This document shows, in pieces, positions 7,948 through 14,923 of a stretch of DNA of 28,340 bases. The notes beneath the pieces were generated by a model. The model saw nothing but the letters and a program-made list of their open reading frames with translations. It had not been told where the DNA came from and did not search any database. This DNA comes from an uncultured Ruminococcus sp. GTDB lineage: Bacteria; Bacillota; Clostridia; Oscillospirales; Ruminococcaceae. The stretch is taken from contig CAADWP010000017.1 in the NCBI GenBank assembly GCA_900752785.1, forward strand, positions 1 to 28,340, read 5' to 3'. Positions within the stretch are counted from its first letter, which is position 1, and every line of letters starts with the position of its first letter. A program made the position numbers and the translations under genes.

Positions 7948-8108
7948 GAACCTGTCTTCACAAGATATCGCGCATGTCTTTTCGGCAAGTTTTGCCGCTT
8001 GCTGCGTTGAAAAAGCTTACCATACGACAGTATGCTTTCACTTTTTCGCCTTGCAATCGACAAAATTATGCTCAAAAATTCGCACACGAATCTTGTGAAG
8101 ACAGGTTC
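7948..8108 (+). mobile_element. 161-bp palindromic MITE, copy 1 (upstream of hsp20)
   Basis: The element starts GAACCTGTCTTCACAAGAT and ends with the reverse complement ATCTTGTGAAGACAGGTTC, apart from one interior base difference. It is flanked by a 3-bp direct repeat TTA at 7945-7947 and 8109-8111. The whole length is an imperfect palindrome centred on CATACGACAGTATG near 8023-8036, so it could fold into one long hairpin. Interior sequence (CTTTTCGGCAA, TGCTGCGTTGAAAA, TTCGCCTTGCAATC) matches copy 2 at 23973-24132. It encodes no transposase, so it is a non-autonomous element. A 3-bp TNA duplication is typical of the IS1031 group of the IS5 family; that assignment is inference. Confidence 0.8.
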
Positions 8109-8135
8109 TTACAAATAATTTTGGAGGTATTTATT

Positions 8136-8561
8136 ATGTATGGACTTACGCCGTTCGGCAGAAATCGTTATGACATTTTTGATCTTTTCAATGACTTTGA
8201 TAAGAGCTTTTTCGGTAATTCTTCTTCCGGAAGCTTATGCCGCACAGACATCAGGGACGACGGAGAAAAGTATGTTATGGAAACGGAGCTTCCGGGCTTT
8301 AACAGGGATGACATCAATATCGACATAAGCGGTTCAACTCTTGTTATCGCAGCCGAAAGACACTGCAGCAACGATGAAAAGGACGCAAACGGAAGCTACA
8401 TTCGACGTGAACGCGTATGCGGCTCTTATAAAAGGAGCTTTGATATTTCGGATGTGGACGGCGACGGTATAAATGCCGAGTATAAAAACGGCATTCTTTC
8501 TATTGACCTGCCAAAGAAAAAGCATGAAAAGCCCGAGACAAAACGGCTTGAAATCAAATAA
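8136..8561 (+). CDS. Hsp20-family small heat-shock protein
   Basis: 141 residues from ATG at 8136, chosen because GGAGG lies at 8123-8127 and because the upstream extension of the frame runs through the MITE. Small heat-shock proteins are ATP-independent holdases that keep unfolding cytosolic proteins soluble. The N-terminus has the MITE-free family form MYGLTPFGRNRYDIFDLFNDF. The alpha-crystallin domain runs from about residue 36 to 127, with YVMETELPGF (46-55) and the beta-strand motif AEYKNGILSIDLPK (114-127). The C-terminus is KPETKRLEIK; the I-x-I tail motif is represented only by LEI. It is a single-gene unit ending at a strong terminator. The MITE ends 14 bp before the ribosome site, so the promoter has probably been moved or replaced. 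Confidence 0.92.
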   Translation: MYGLTPFGRNRYDIFDLFNDFDKSFFGNSSSGSLCRTDIRDDGEKYVMETELPGFNRDDINIDISGSTLVIAAERHCSNDEKDANGSYIRRERVCGSYKRSFDISDVDGDGINAEYKNGILSIDLPKKKHEKPETKRLEIK

Positions 8562-8568
8562 ATTACGT

Positions 8569-8596
8569 CTCCGCAGGAATATCTGCGGAGTTTTTT
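8569..8596 (+). terminator. Intrinsic terminator of hsp20
   Basis: Perfect 8-bp stem CTCCGCAG / CTGCGGAG (8569-8576 with 8583-8590), 6-base loop, then six T residues (8591-8596). Confidence 0.93.
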
Positions 8597-8688
8597 GTAT
8601 CATTTATATTTTTTTCGCATATTATAATAGTGCATAAATTAATTTGCAAATATTATATTGCTGCCGGTCTTTTCTTTTGATGCTTGTT

Positions 8689-8714
8689 CCTGTCTTTTTT
8701 AATGGAAAGACAGG
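8689..8714 (+). other. Hairpin in the asnB leader
   Basis: CCTGTCTTT (8689-8697) pairs with AAAGACAGG (8706-8714) across an 8-base loop, 31 bp before asnB. It lacks a following T run, so it is a leader hairpin rather than a terminator. A TATAAT at 8623-8628 upstream may be the asnB -10, but no good -35 accompanies it. Confidence 0.45.
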
Positions 8715-8744
8715 ATTTCCAAAAGGCAGCGGACGGAGGACATT

Positions 8745-10574
8745 ATGTGCGGAATTGCAGGGGCAATAAGCTTTGCCGAGGATATGCGAGGCGATATGAA
8801 GGTTTATGAAAAAATGCAGAAGACGCTGCTCAGGCGAGGTCCGGATCAGCGTGGTATCATACTTACAAAAGAGGCGGCTCTTATCCATACGCGCCTTGCG
8901 GTAATCGACATTTCCGGAGGTCGGCAGCCTATGACTTTCTCAGCAGAGGGAAAAAATATTACGATCGTTTATAACGGCGAGCTTTATAATACGGCGGAGC
9001 TTCGCCGCGAGCTTGAAAATGATTTTGAATTTGACACCCACTCCGATACGGAGGTAGTCCTGAAAAGCTATGTCAAGTGGGGAGAAGACTGCGTCGACCG
9101 ATTCAACGGGATTTTTGCTTTTGTAATTTATGACGAGAGACGAAAAAGCGCGTTTATTGCGCGCGACCGTATCGGAGTTAAGCCGTTGTTTTTCTGTAAC
9201 AGGGGAAATAAACTGATATTCGCTTCTGAGCTTCCCGCGCTTCTTGAACACCCTGAGATTCCGCACGAAATAGATGAAAAAGGCGCGGCGGAACTACTGC
9301 TTATGGCTCCCGGACGAACTCCGGGCTGCGGAGTGATCCGAGGTATAGAAGAAGTAAAGCCCGGTTGGTGCGGCATATATACTGAAAAAGGTTTGAAGCT
9401 TCGGGAATATTGGAGACTTCGTGCCTGTGAGCTGAAAGAAACTTTTGAGCAGACGGCGGAGCATGTTCGCGAGCTTGTTCTTGACTCTATACGCCGTCAG
9501 CTTGTTTCAGATGTCCCGGTATGCACTTTCCTTTCGGGAGGACTTGATTCAAGCCTTATTTCTTCCGTTGCGGCTCATGAAATGAAAAATAGGGGAAAGA
9601 TCCTCAGCACCTTTTCCGTGGATTATCTTGATAACGACAAATATTTTCAGAAAAGTCATTTTCAGCCTAACAGCGATAATGAATATATCCGCAGAATGAC
9701 GGAGTATCTTGGTACGGATCATCATCGTTTTGTCGTTGATACGCCCGAACTTGTGGACGCGCTTGATGAAGCGGTCGAGGCGCGCGGACTTCCCGGAATG
9801 GCGGATGTCGATGCGTCGCTGCTTCTGCTATGCCGCGAGATAAAGGCGCATGACACAGTAGCGCTTTCGGGCGAATGCGCCGACGAGCTTTTCGGCGGTT
9901 ATCCGTGGTTCAGGGATAAGGATATCAGAATGACGGACGGATTCCCTTGGGCGCAGAGTACTGCGTACCGCAAGCGTTTTATATGTGATGAATATTCTTC
10001 AAAGATAAATGCTGAAGATTATATTTACAGCGCTTATCGCCGTACCGCTGACAGTGCGGAAAAGCTTTCGACTGACAGTGCTCTTGAGGGAAGAATGCGC
10101 GAAATGACGCAGCTTAATTTCTCGTGGTTCATGCAGACGCTGCTTGACCGAAAGGATAGAATGAGTATGTACAGCGGTCTTGAGGTAAGAGTGCCGTTTT
10201 GTGATTATCGTATTGCCGAGTATCTTTACAATGTGAAGTGGGAGTATAAGGATTGGCAGGGCCGCGAAAAGGGACTGCTGCGTGAAGCAATGAAAGAGTG
10301 GCTGCCTGAGGAAGTACTCTGGCGCAAGAAAAGTCCATATCCAAAAACTCATAATCCGGCATTTCTTGAGGCTGTAACTGAAAGACTGAAAGAGAGAATG
10401 TCTGACGGCGGAAGCGTGCTTACGGAGCTTGTTAAGCGTGACGAGCTTGAAAAGCTGCTTCGCCATGAAGAACATGTTCAGTGGTACGGTCAGCTTATGA
10501 ATCTTCCGCAGACCATTGCTTTCTTTATTCAACTCGATAAGTGGCTCAGACTGTACAATATCTCTTTGAAATAA
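8745..10574 (+). CDS. asnB: Asparagine synthetase (glutamine-hydrolysing)
   Basis: 609 residues, the usual length, with GGAGG at 8735-8739. It converts aspartate, glutamine and ATP to asparagine, glutamate, AMP and pyrophosphate in the cytosol. MCGIAGAI at the N-terminus puts the amidotransferase nucleophile at Cys2 after Met removal. The glutaminase domain covers about residues 1-190 (NGELYN near residue 77, with the following HSDTEVVL). The synthetase domain carries the ATP PP-loop SGGLDS at 264-269, followed by GECADELFGGY. It is monocistronic, between the hsp20 terminator and its own strong terminator. Confidence 0.96.
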   Translation: MCGIAGAISFAEDMRGDMKVYEKMQKTLLRRGPDQRGIILTKEAALIHTRLAVIDISGGRQPMTFSAEGKNITIVYNGELYNTAELRRELENDFEFDTHSDTEVVLKSYVKWGEDCVDRFNGIFAFVIYDERRKSAFIARDRIGVKPLFFCNRGNKLIFASELPALLEHPEIPHEIDEKGAAELLLMAPGRTPGCGVIRGIEEVKPGWCGIYTEKGLKLREYWRLRACELKETFEQTAEHVRELVLDSIRRQLVSDVPVCTFLSGGLDSSLISSVAAHEMKNRGKILSTFSVDYLDNDKYFQKSHFQPNSDNEYIRRMTEYLGTDHHRFVVDTPELVDALDEAVEARGLPGMADVDASLLLLCREIKAHDTVALSGECADELFGGYPWFRDKDIRMTDGFPWAQSTAYRKRFICDEYSSKINAEDYIYSAYRRTADSAEKLSTDSALEGRMREMTQLNFSWFMQTLLDRKDRMSMYSGLEVRVPFCDYRIAEYLYNVKWEYKDWQGREKGLLREAMKEWLPEEVLWRKKSPYPKTHNPAFLEAVTERLKERMSDGGSVLTELVKRDELEKLLRHEEHVQWYGQLMNLPQTIAFFIQLDKWLRLYNISLK

Positions 10575-10585
10575 AGATTTTTGAG

Positions 10586-10621
10586 AATCTGTCCGTACGT
10601 AATCCGGTACGGACAGATTTT
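10586..10621 (+). terminator. Intrinsic terminator of asnB
   Basis: A 13-bp perfect stem, AATCTGTCCGTAC (10586-10598) with GTACGGACAGATT (10607-10619), 8-base loop, followed by TT. It starts 12 bp after the asnB stop. The T run is short, but the stem is very stable. Confidence 0.85.
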
Positions 10622-10815
10622 AAACAGACTTTAAAAAATGAACATTGCTTTTTCGGCTTCAAATTATTAGGACAAGCCTTATATATTATAATAGTATATA
10701 TTATACGCCGCTGTGATTCCTGTTGCTTTAAGCAGTCAAAATGCCTAAATTTAAGTTAAGCGATTTGCTGAAGTTCACAATTTTATAAAAAATTAAGAAA
10801 ATATGCGTTTTTATG
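10622..10815. other. AT-rich intergenic DNA, no gene seen
   Basis: Between the asnB terminator and the first pil promoter there is no convincing ORF with a ribosome site. An AT-rich near-palindromic tract (TATATATTATAATAGTATAT at about 10680-10699) contains a TATAAT without a good -35. Confidence 0.5.
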
Positions 10816-10844
10816 TTGCATTTTCTGAATAGGTGTGATATAAT
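10816..10844 (+). promoter_or_regulatory. Upstream pil operon promoter P1 (extended -10)
   Basis: TTGCAT (10816-10821), 17-bp spacer, TATAAT (10839-10844) preceded by TGA, an extended -10. A transcript from here would begin near 10851 and carry at once the hairpin TGCAGTAT / ATACTGCA (10866-10873 with 10884-10891). The leader to pilC would be about 360 nt. Confidence 0.65.
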
Positions 10845-11017
10845 ATTTGTATAAGTTTAACAATCTGCAGTATCCTGAGATAAATACTGCAACTTGTGCT
10901 GTCTTGAAATTTGATTTTTGTAGAATAATTGCCGTTTAAGCTGTTTGATATTACTGTTTGTATAAAAGTTGGTGAATATTAATAAAAAACGGCTGATTAT
11001 TTATGTCAAAAAAGCGA

Positions 11018-11046
11018 TTGAAAAGTAACTTTTAAAATGCTATAAT
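11018..11046 (+). promoter_or_regulatory. pil operon promoter P2
   Basis: TTGAAA (11018-11023), 17-bp spacer, perfect TATAAT (11041-11046). It drives pilC and the rest of the operon with a leader of about 158 nt. Confidence 0.75.
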
Positions 11047-11052
11047 TGTTAT

Positions 11053-11197
11053 TATTAAGGCAGTGAGAACCGTTTAGCTTAAATGCTCTCAGGAATTTGT
11101 TTTTAGAAGCTGCAGCAGGGGAACAGCCCGTTTAGAATGCAGTTCTTTTATACATAGCCCGCCCCGGGATTGCAGAGACGTTTTAAGCAATATTTTA
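11053..11197 (+). promoter_or_regulatory. Structured 5' leader of the pil operon, class unknown
   Basis: The leader between P2 and the pilC ribosome site has several potential stems: TGAGA / TCTCA around 11064-11092, CTGCA / TGCAG around 11110-11141, and a G/C-rich block AGCCCGCCCCGGGATTGCAG at 11156-11175. Its GC content is clearly higher than that of the flanking intergenic DNA. I looked for the c-di-GMP-I riboswitch core and did not find it. It could be an unrecognised riboswitch, a protein-binding leader or simply a stabilising 5' UTR. Confidence 0.4.
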
Positions 11198-11210
11198 TGG
11201 AGGTGGTTTC

Positions 11211-12410
11211 ATGAAGAGTTTTTCCTACGTAGCTCAGGATGCCAGAAACAAACAAGTTAAGGGTATTATTAATGCCGAAACCGAACAGGAATTTCTGAAA
11301 AAAATTAAGGAAAAAGGCTTGTATGTTAAGGATTACAGGGAAAGCGATTCAGGCGATTCAAAAACAATGTACAAGTTTTCGACAAAGGAGCTTGCATTTT
11401 GCTGCAGACAGCTCAGCGCGATGCTTACTTCTGGTCTTACACTTGTAAAGTCAATCGACATTCTGGTTAAAGAACAGGAAAACGAAAAAGCAAGAGCTAT
11501 CTGGCAGGATATCTACGAAAACGTCCAAAAGGGCGAATCTTTTTCATCAACTCTTGAAATGCATGCCGGTACATTCCCCGACTTTCTTATCTCAATGGTC
11601 GGAGCCGGTGAGACCAGCGGTTCGCTGGACATTATCATGCAGCGAATGTCGGATCATTACAGTAAGGAAAATAAGCTGAAAAATACGATCAAGGGCGCTA
11701 TGATTTATCCTATAATACTCCTTGTACTGTGTGTTGTAGTCGTGATCTTCCTCTTTACATTCATTATGCCGACCTTCATTGATATGTTTGAGGACAAATC
11801 AAAGATGCCGTTCCTTACAAAGGTAATGGCGGCTATATCCGATTTTATCAGAGAAAAGTATATCCTCTTGATCGCTATTGTTGTCGGCTTGTTCTTTGGT
11901 ATCAGATACGCTCTTAAAGTGCCGAGCATAAGATTTAAGTTCGACAGATTGATAATTAAAGGACCCGGTTTCGGACCGCTTATTACCAAAATTTATACCG
12001 GACGTTTTGCACGTACTCTTTCATCGCTTTATTCAAGCGGTATTCCTATGGTAGAATGTCTGGAAAGAGCCTCCAAAATTCTTGGAAACTCTTATATTGA
12101 TGAAAAATTCCTTGACGTTGTTGACGAAGTTAAACAGGGTGAAACTCTTTCGGCTGCAATAACAAGAACCGAAGTGTTTGAACCGATGTTCTGTTCTGTT
12201 ATTTATGTCGGCGAGGAAGCCGGCGCGCTTGATTCGATCCTTGAAAAAACTTCGGATTACTATGAGGAAGAATCAGATGCCGCAGTACAGCGTCTTGTAA
12301 GTATGATTGAGCCTGTACTTATCATTTTCATGGGCGTAATCATCGCTATGGTTGTTTGTGGTATTTACCCCGCACTCTACGGCTCATTCGAGAGTATCGA
12401 GAACGAATAA
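11211..12410 (+). CDS. pilC: Type IV pilus inner-membrane platform protein PilC (GspF family)
   Basis: 399 residues, preceded by GGAGGTGG. PilC is the polytopic platform that couples the PilB/PilT motors to pilin polymerisation. It has the typical duplicated T2SSF fold, about residues 62-185 and 264-386. Both halves keep the conserved pattern around Gly-Glu: FLISMVGAGETSGSLD (125-140) and MFCSVIYVGEEAGALD (326-341). Membrane segments are at about 165-189, 218-234 and 366-388. The soluble N-terminus FSYVAQDARNKQVKGIINAE is also family-typical. It is the first gene of the six-gene pil operon; the next start follows after 21 bp. Confidence 0.95.
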   Translation: MKSFSYVAQDARNKQVKGIINAETEQEFLKKIKEKGLYVKDYRESDSGDSKTMYKFSTKELAFCCRQLSAMLTSGLTLVKSIDILVKEQENEKARAIWQDIYENVQKGESFSSTLEMHAGTFPDFLISMVGAGETSGSLDIIMQRMSDHYSKENKLKNTIKGAMIYPIILLVLCVVVVIFLFTFIMPTFIDMFEDKSKMPFLTKVMAAISDFIREKYILLIAIVVGLFFGIRYALKVPSIRFKFDRLIIKGPGFGPLITKIYTGRFARTLSSLYSSGIPMVECLERASKILGNSYIDEKFLDVVDEVKQGETLSAAITRTEVFEPMFCSVIYVGEEAGALDSILEKTSDYYEEESDAAVQRLVSMIEPVLIIFMGVIIAMVVCGIYPALYGSFESIENE

Positions 12411-12431
12411 TACGGAAAGGTGGAAAGATAA

Positions 12432-14075
12432 ATGCTTTCATTTGATATTACCGATAGAAATATACGTGTCGTTAAGGGAGTCGAGAGCAACGGAAAGATC
12501 AAGATCAGTTCTGCTGCTACCCTTAACATTGAAGAAGAACTCATAGTAAACGGTCACGTTAAAGATGTTCCAAACGTTGCAACCCTTATTAACGGTATCC
12601 TTAAAAAGAACAAGATGCCCGATAAAGAGGCTATCGTTTCGATTTCCTCTAACCTTACCATTTTTAAGGAAATGAATGTTACCAAGGTAAAGAATCAGGA
12701 ATTGCAGAAGGTTGTTAAGCAGCAGATGCAGGCTGAGCTTAATCTTGATGATACATATGCGGTGTCTTATATTATTGTAGGCGACGCTGAAAAAACAGAA
12801 GGAAGCGATCCTGCATACAGGATCCTCGCAACCGCTTGTCCCAACGAGATCATCAACAGCTACAGAGAGGTATTCAAGCTTCTAGGCATCTCTCTCAGAT
12901 CTGTAATGATCGGCTGCAACTGTATCACGAAGGTTCTTCTTGCTGATACAAAGATCAGATCGAAAATGCCTCTCCTTGCAGTACAGATAGATAATAACTT
13001 CATCTCGCTCAACCTTTACGAGCAGGGTCAGCTTTCGTTCTCGCGTTTCGCTTCTATTGACGCAGCAGACTATGGTTATTCTGAGGATTACGTTTTCGAG
13101 GCTGTAAACGAGAATATTTTCCGTATGCTTCAGTTCCACAGAAGCCGCAATACCGGTGAGGTAATTGAAAACGTTATATTCTACGGCGATACTCACGATT
13201 ATGTAAGACTTACCGATGAGCTTGAAAAGCTTGACCTTAAAACAAGCCTTATCAATGTTCCGCCTCAGATCCACGGTCATGAGAACCTTGAATTTTCACT
13301 GTATGCTAATGCTATCGGCGCAATGTTCAAGAGAAATAAGGAGATCGAGAAGATCAATCTTCTTGAAACAGATCTTGGAACTGCCGTTAAGAATAAGATC
13401 AAGAGCGACAGCTCGGGAAATCTTATTTTAGCAGGCGCTCTTGTAGCATCTATAGTTATTGTAGGAGGAGCTTGGATCGTTCAGTCGGCAAGATCAAAGG
13501 CTGTAAAGAATGATATTGAGGAGGTTCAGGATTTCCTTAACAGTAAGGATACCAATGATAAGCTTGCACAGCAGGCGCAGCTCCTTGTCGATAAAGAAAA
13601 GGTTCAGGGATATTATGACAGTATGAACAACGCTTATTCGGCATACCGTTCTCAGCCTGTTATCAACGGCGAAAAGTTTGACGCGGTTACTAAGGCTATG
13701 AATAATGCCGTTGATAAGAAGCTTATTGATAAAGATCCTAAGCTTGAAAAGCATTTCGTTGACGAAGGCGCTTCTTATGCTAATGGAGTGATTTCATATG
13801 ACTTTGAAACGCGCGCGACAGATAAAATGTCACAGGAGTATCCTACTCTTGCAGTCAGATCGCTTCTTAAAGTGACTACCGAAAAGGAAAAGAAGCAGAT
13901 TTTCGGAGCATGTTCGTATTCGGGATATACGGTTGAAGAACCTGAAAAAGAAGAGGGCGAAGCAACGCCGAACAATAAAACCGACAGACTTAAGTTTACG
14001 CTTACGGTTCAGCTGAACGGCGAAGAAAGCGCATATGTTCCTCCAGAGACCGAAGAAACGACGGAAAATAATTAA
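12432..14075 (+). CDS. pilM: PilM-PilN fusion, type IV pilus assembly
   Basis: 547 residues. Residues 1 to about 300 are PilM-like, an actin/FtsA-fold cytoplasmic protein: MLSFDITDRNIRVVKG at the start, IVSISSNLTIFKEM (68-81), LAVQIDNNFISLNLYEQGQL (182-201) and VIFYGDT (248-254). At about 305 the sequence becomes PilN-like: KINLLE (307-312) matches the INLLP motif that normally opens a separate PilN, followed by one transmembrane helix (330-350) and a periplasmic-type coiled-coil and ferredoxin-like region. In most systems PilM docks onto the PilN N-terminus; here both are one chain. The C-terminal tail is acidic. Next gene pilO after 17 bp. A sequencing-error fusion is unlikely because there is no overlapping start or ribosome site at the junction. 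Confidence 0.88.
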   Translation: MLSFDITDRNIRVVKGVESNGKIKISSAATLNIEEELIVNGHVKDVPNVATLINGILKKNKMPDKEAIVSISSNLTIFKEMNVTKVKNQELQKVVKQQMQAELNLDDTYAVSYIIVGDAEKTEGSDPAYRILATACPNEIINSYREVFKLLGISLRSVMIGCNCITKVLLADTKIRSKMPLLAVQIDNNFISLNLYEQGQLSFSRFASIDAADYGYSEDYVFEAVNENIFRMLQFHRSRNTGEVIENVIFYGDTHDYVRLTDELEKLDLKTSLINVPPQIHGHENLEFSLYANAIGAMFKRNKEIEKINLLETDLGTAVKNKIKSDSSGNLILAGALVASIVIVGGAWIVQSARSKAVKNDIEEVQDFLNSKDTNDKLAQQAQLLVDKEKVQGYYDSMNNAYSAYRSQPVINGEKFDAVTKAMNNAVDKKLIDKDPKLEKHFVDEGASYANGVISYDFETRATDKMSQEYPTLAVRSLLKVTTEKEKKQIFGACSYSGYTVEEPEKEEGEATPNNKTDRLKFTLTVQLNGEESAYVPPETEETTENN

Positions 14076-14092
14076 GAGGAGGGTATCTAACG

Positions 14093-14866
14093 ATGAAATT
14101 AAATTACAGAGAAAAGGTAATTCTTGCAATATTCCTTGCCTTAGCGATTTTGGTAGGCGGTTTCTTCGGATTGGTAAAGCCAAAGAATGATACGATCAAG
14201 GCAGATAAGAAAACACTTTCCACCGAACGGGATAAGGAAAAAGAAGTTAAAGCGAAGATTGCTCAGATAGGCACTCTTCAGGATACTATTAAGCAGCTCG
14301 TAAAGGATACAACTGATATCACAGATAATTTTGTTGATAAAAGTAAGGATGAAAATCCTGTTCTTCTCGATGAATTTATGCAGCATTTTGCTGATGAAAA
14401 CGAGATCAGGATCACTAACCTTGCTGTTGGCGATATGACAGAAAAAACCCTCGATTATTATTACATCGAGGTCAACGAGATCGGTTCGGGACTCAGAGAG
14501 CTCGCCGACTTTACAGGCGATTATCTTGAGAACGTGAATGAACAGCAGGCTGAGCAGAATCAGCTTTCACAGAGAGAAAAGCCGACTGTTCTTGAACAGG
14601 TATATGTTTTCGAAGGCAAGGGTAAGAAAGAGAGTCTCTGGAAGCTTATGGACGCTATTAACGATTACAGCGATGCGCTTTTGATTACAAGCGTTGAATA
14701 CGATAAGGTTCAAGAAGAAGGAGAAGACGGAAATCAAAAGCCTGACGATGAAAAGTCTGATGAGGAAAGAGAGATCAAACCTGAGGATGAGGTATCTATT
14801 AAAATGAACATCTCGCTCTATTCTGTTTACGATCTTATAATGCCCGAATATGAAGACGCAGAATAA
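14093..14866 (+). CDS. pilO: PilO-like inner-membrane alignment protein
   Basis: 257 residues with GAGGAGG upstream. The topology is that of PilO/GspM: short cytoplasmic N-terminus, one membrane helix (about 8-27, VILAIFLALAILVGGFFGLV), a charged coiled coil (about 35-75) and an extracytoplasmic domain. PilO pairs with PilN to form the alignment complex. The position directly after the PilN part supports the call better than sequence identity does. An acidic linker (GEDGNQKPDDEKSDEERE, about 209-226) interrupts the C-terminal domain. Confidence 0.82.
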   Translation: MKLNYREKVILAIFLALAILVGGFFGLVKPKNDTIKADKKTLSTERDKEKEVKAKIAQIGTLQDTIKQLVKDTTDITDNFVDKSKDENPVLLDEFMQHFADENEIRITNLAVGDMTEKTLDYYYIEVNEIGSGLRELADFTGDYLENVNEQQAEQNQLSQREKPTVLEQVYVFEGKGKKESLWKLMDAINDYSDALLITSVEYDKVQEEGEDGNQKPDDEKSDEEREIKPEDEVSIKMNISLYSVYDLIMPEYEDAE

Positions 14867-14923
14867 TTTGCACCAAACGCTGTGGTTATTGAAGAAAATA
14901 TAACTGGAAAGGCGGTAGAAAAG

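Noticed and set aside
7974..8135. N-terminal extension of the hsp20 frame
   Set aside because: The extra 54 codons lie in the MITE, have no ribosome site and do not resemble Hsp20; the start at 8136 has a good ribosome site.
11053..11197. c-di-GMP-I (GEMM) riboswitch in the pil operon leader
   Set aside because: The conserved core blocks of that riboswitch (GCAAACC-type and GACGCAAAGCC-type) are absent.
14882..14923. GTG start for the giant pilin
   Set aside because: No ribosome site, and it would add 14 residues before an otherwise normal short pilin leader.
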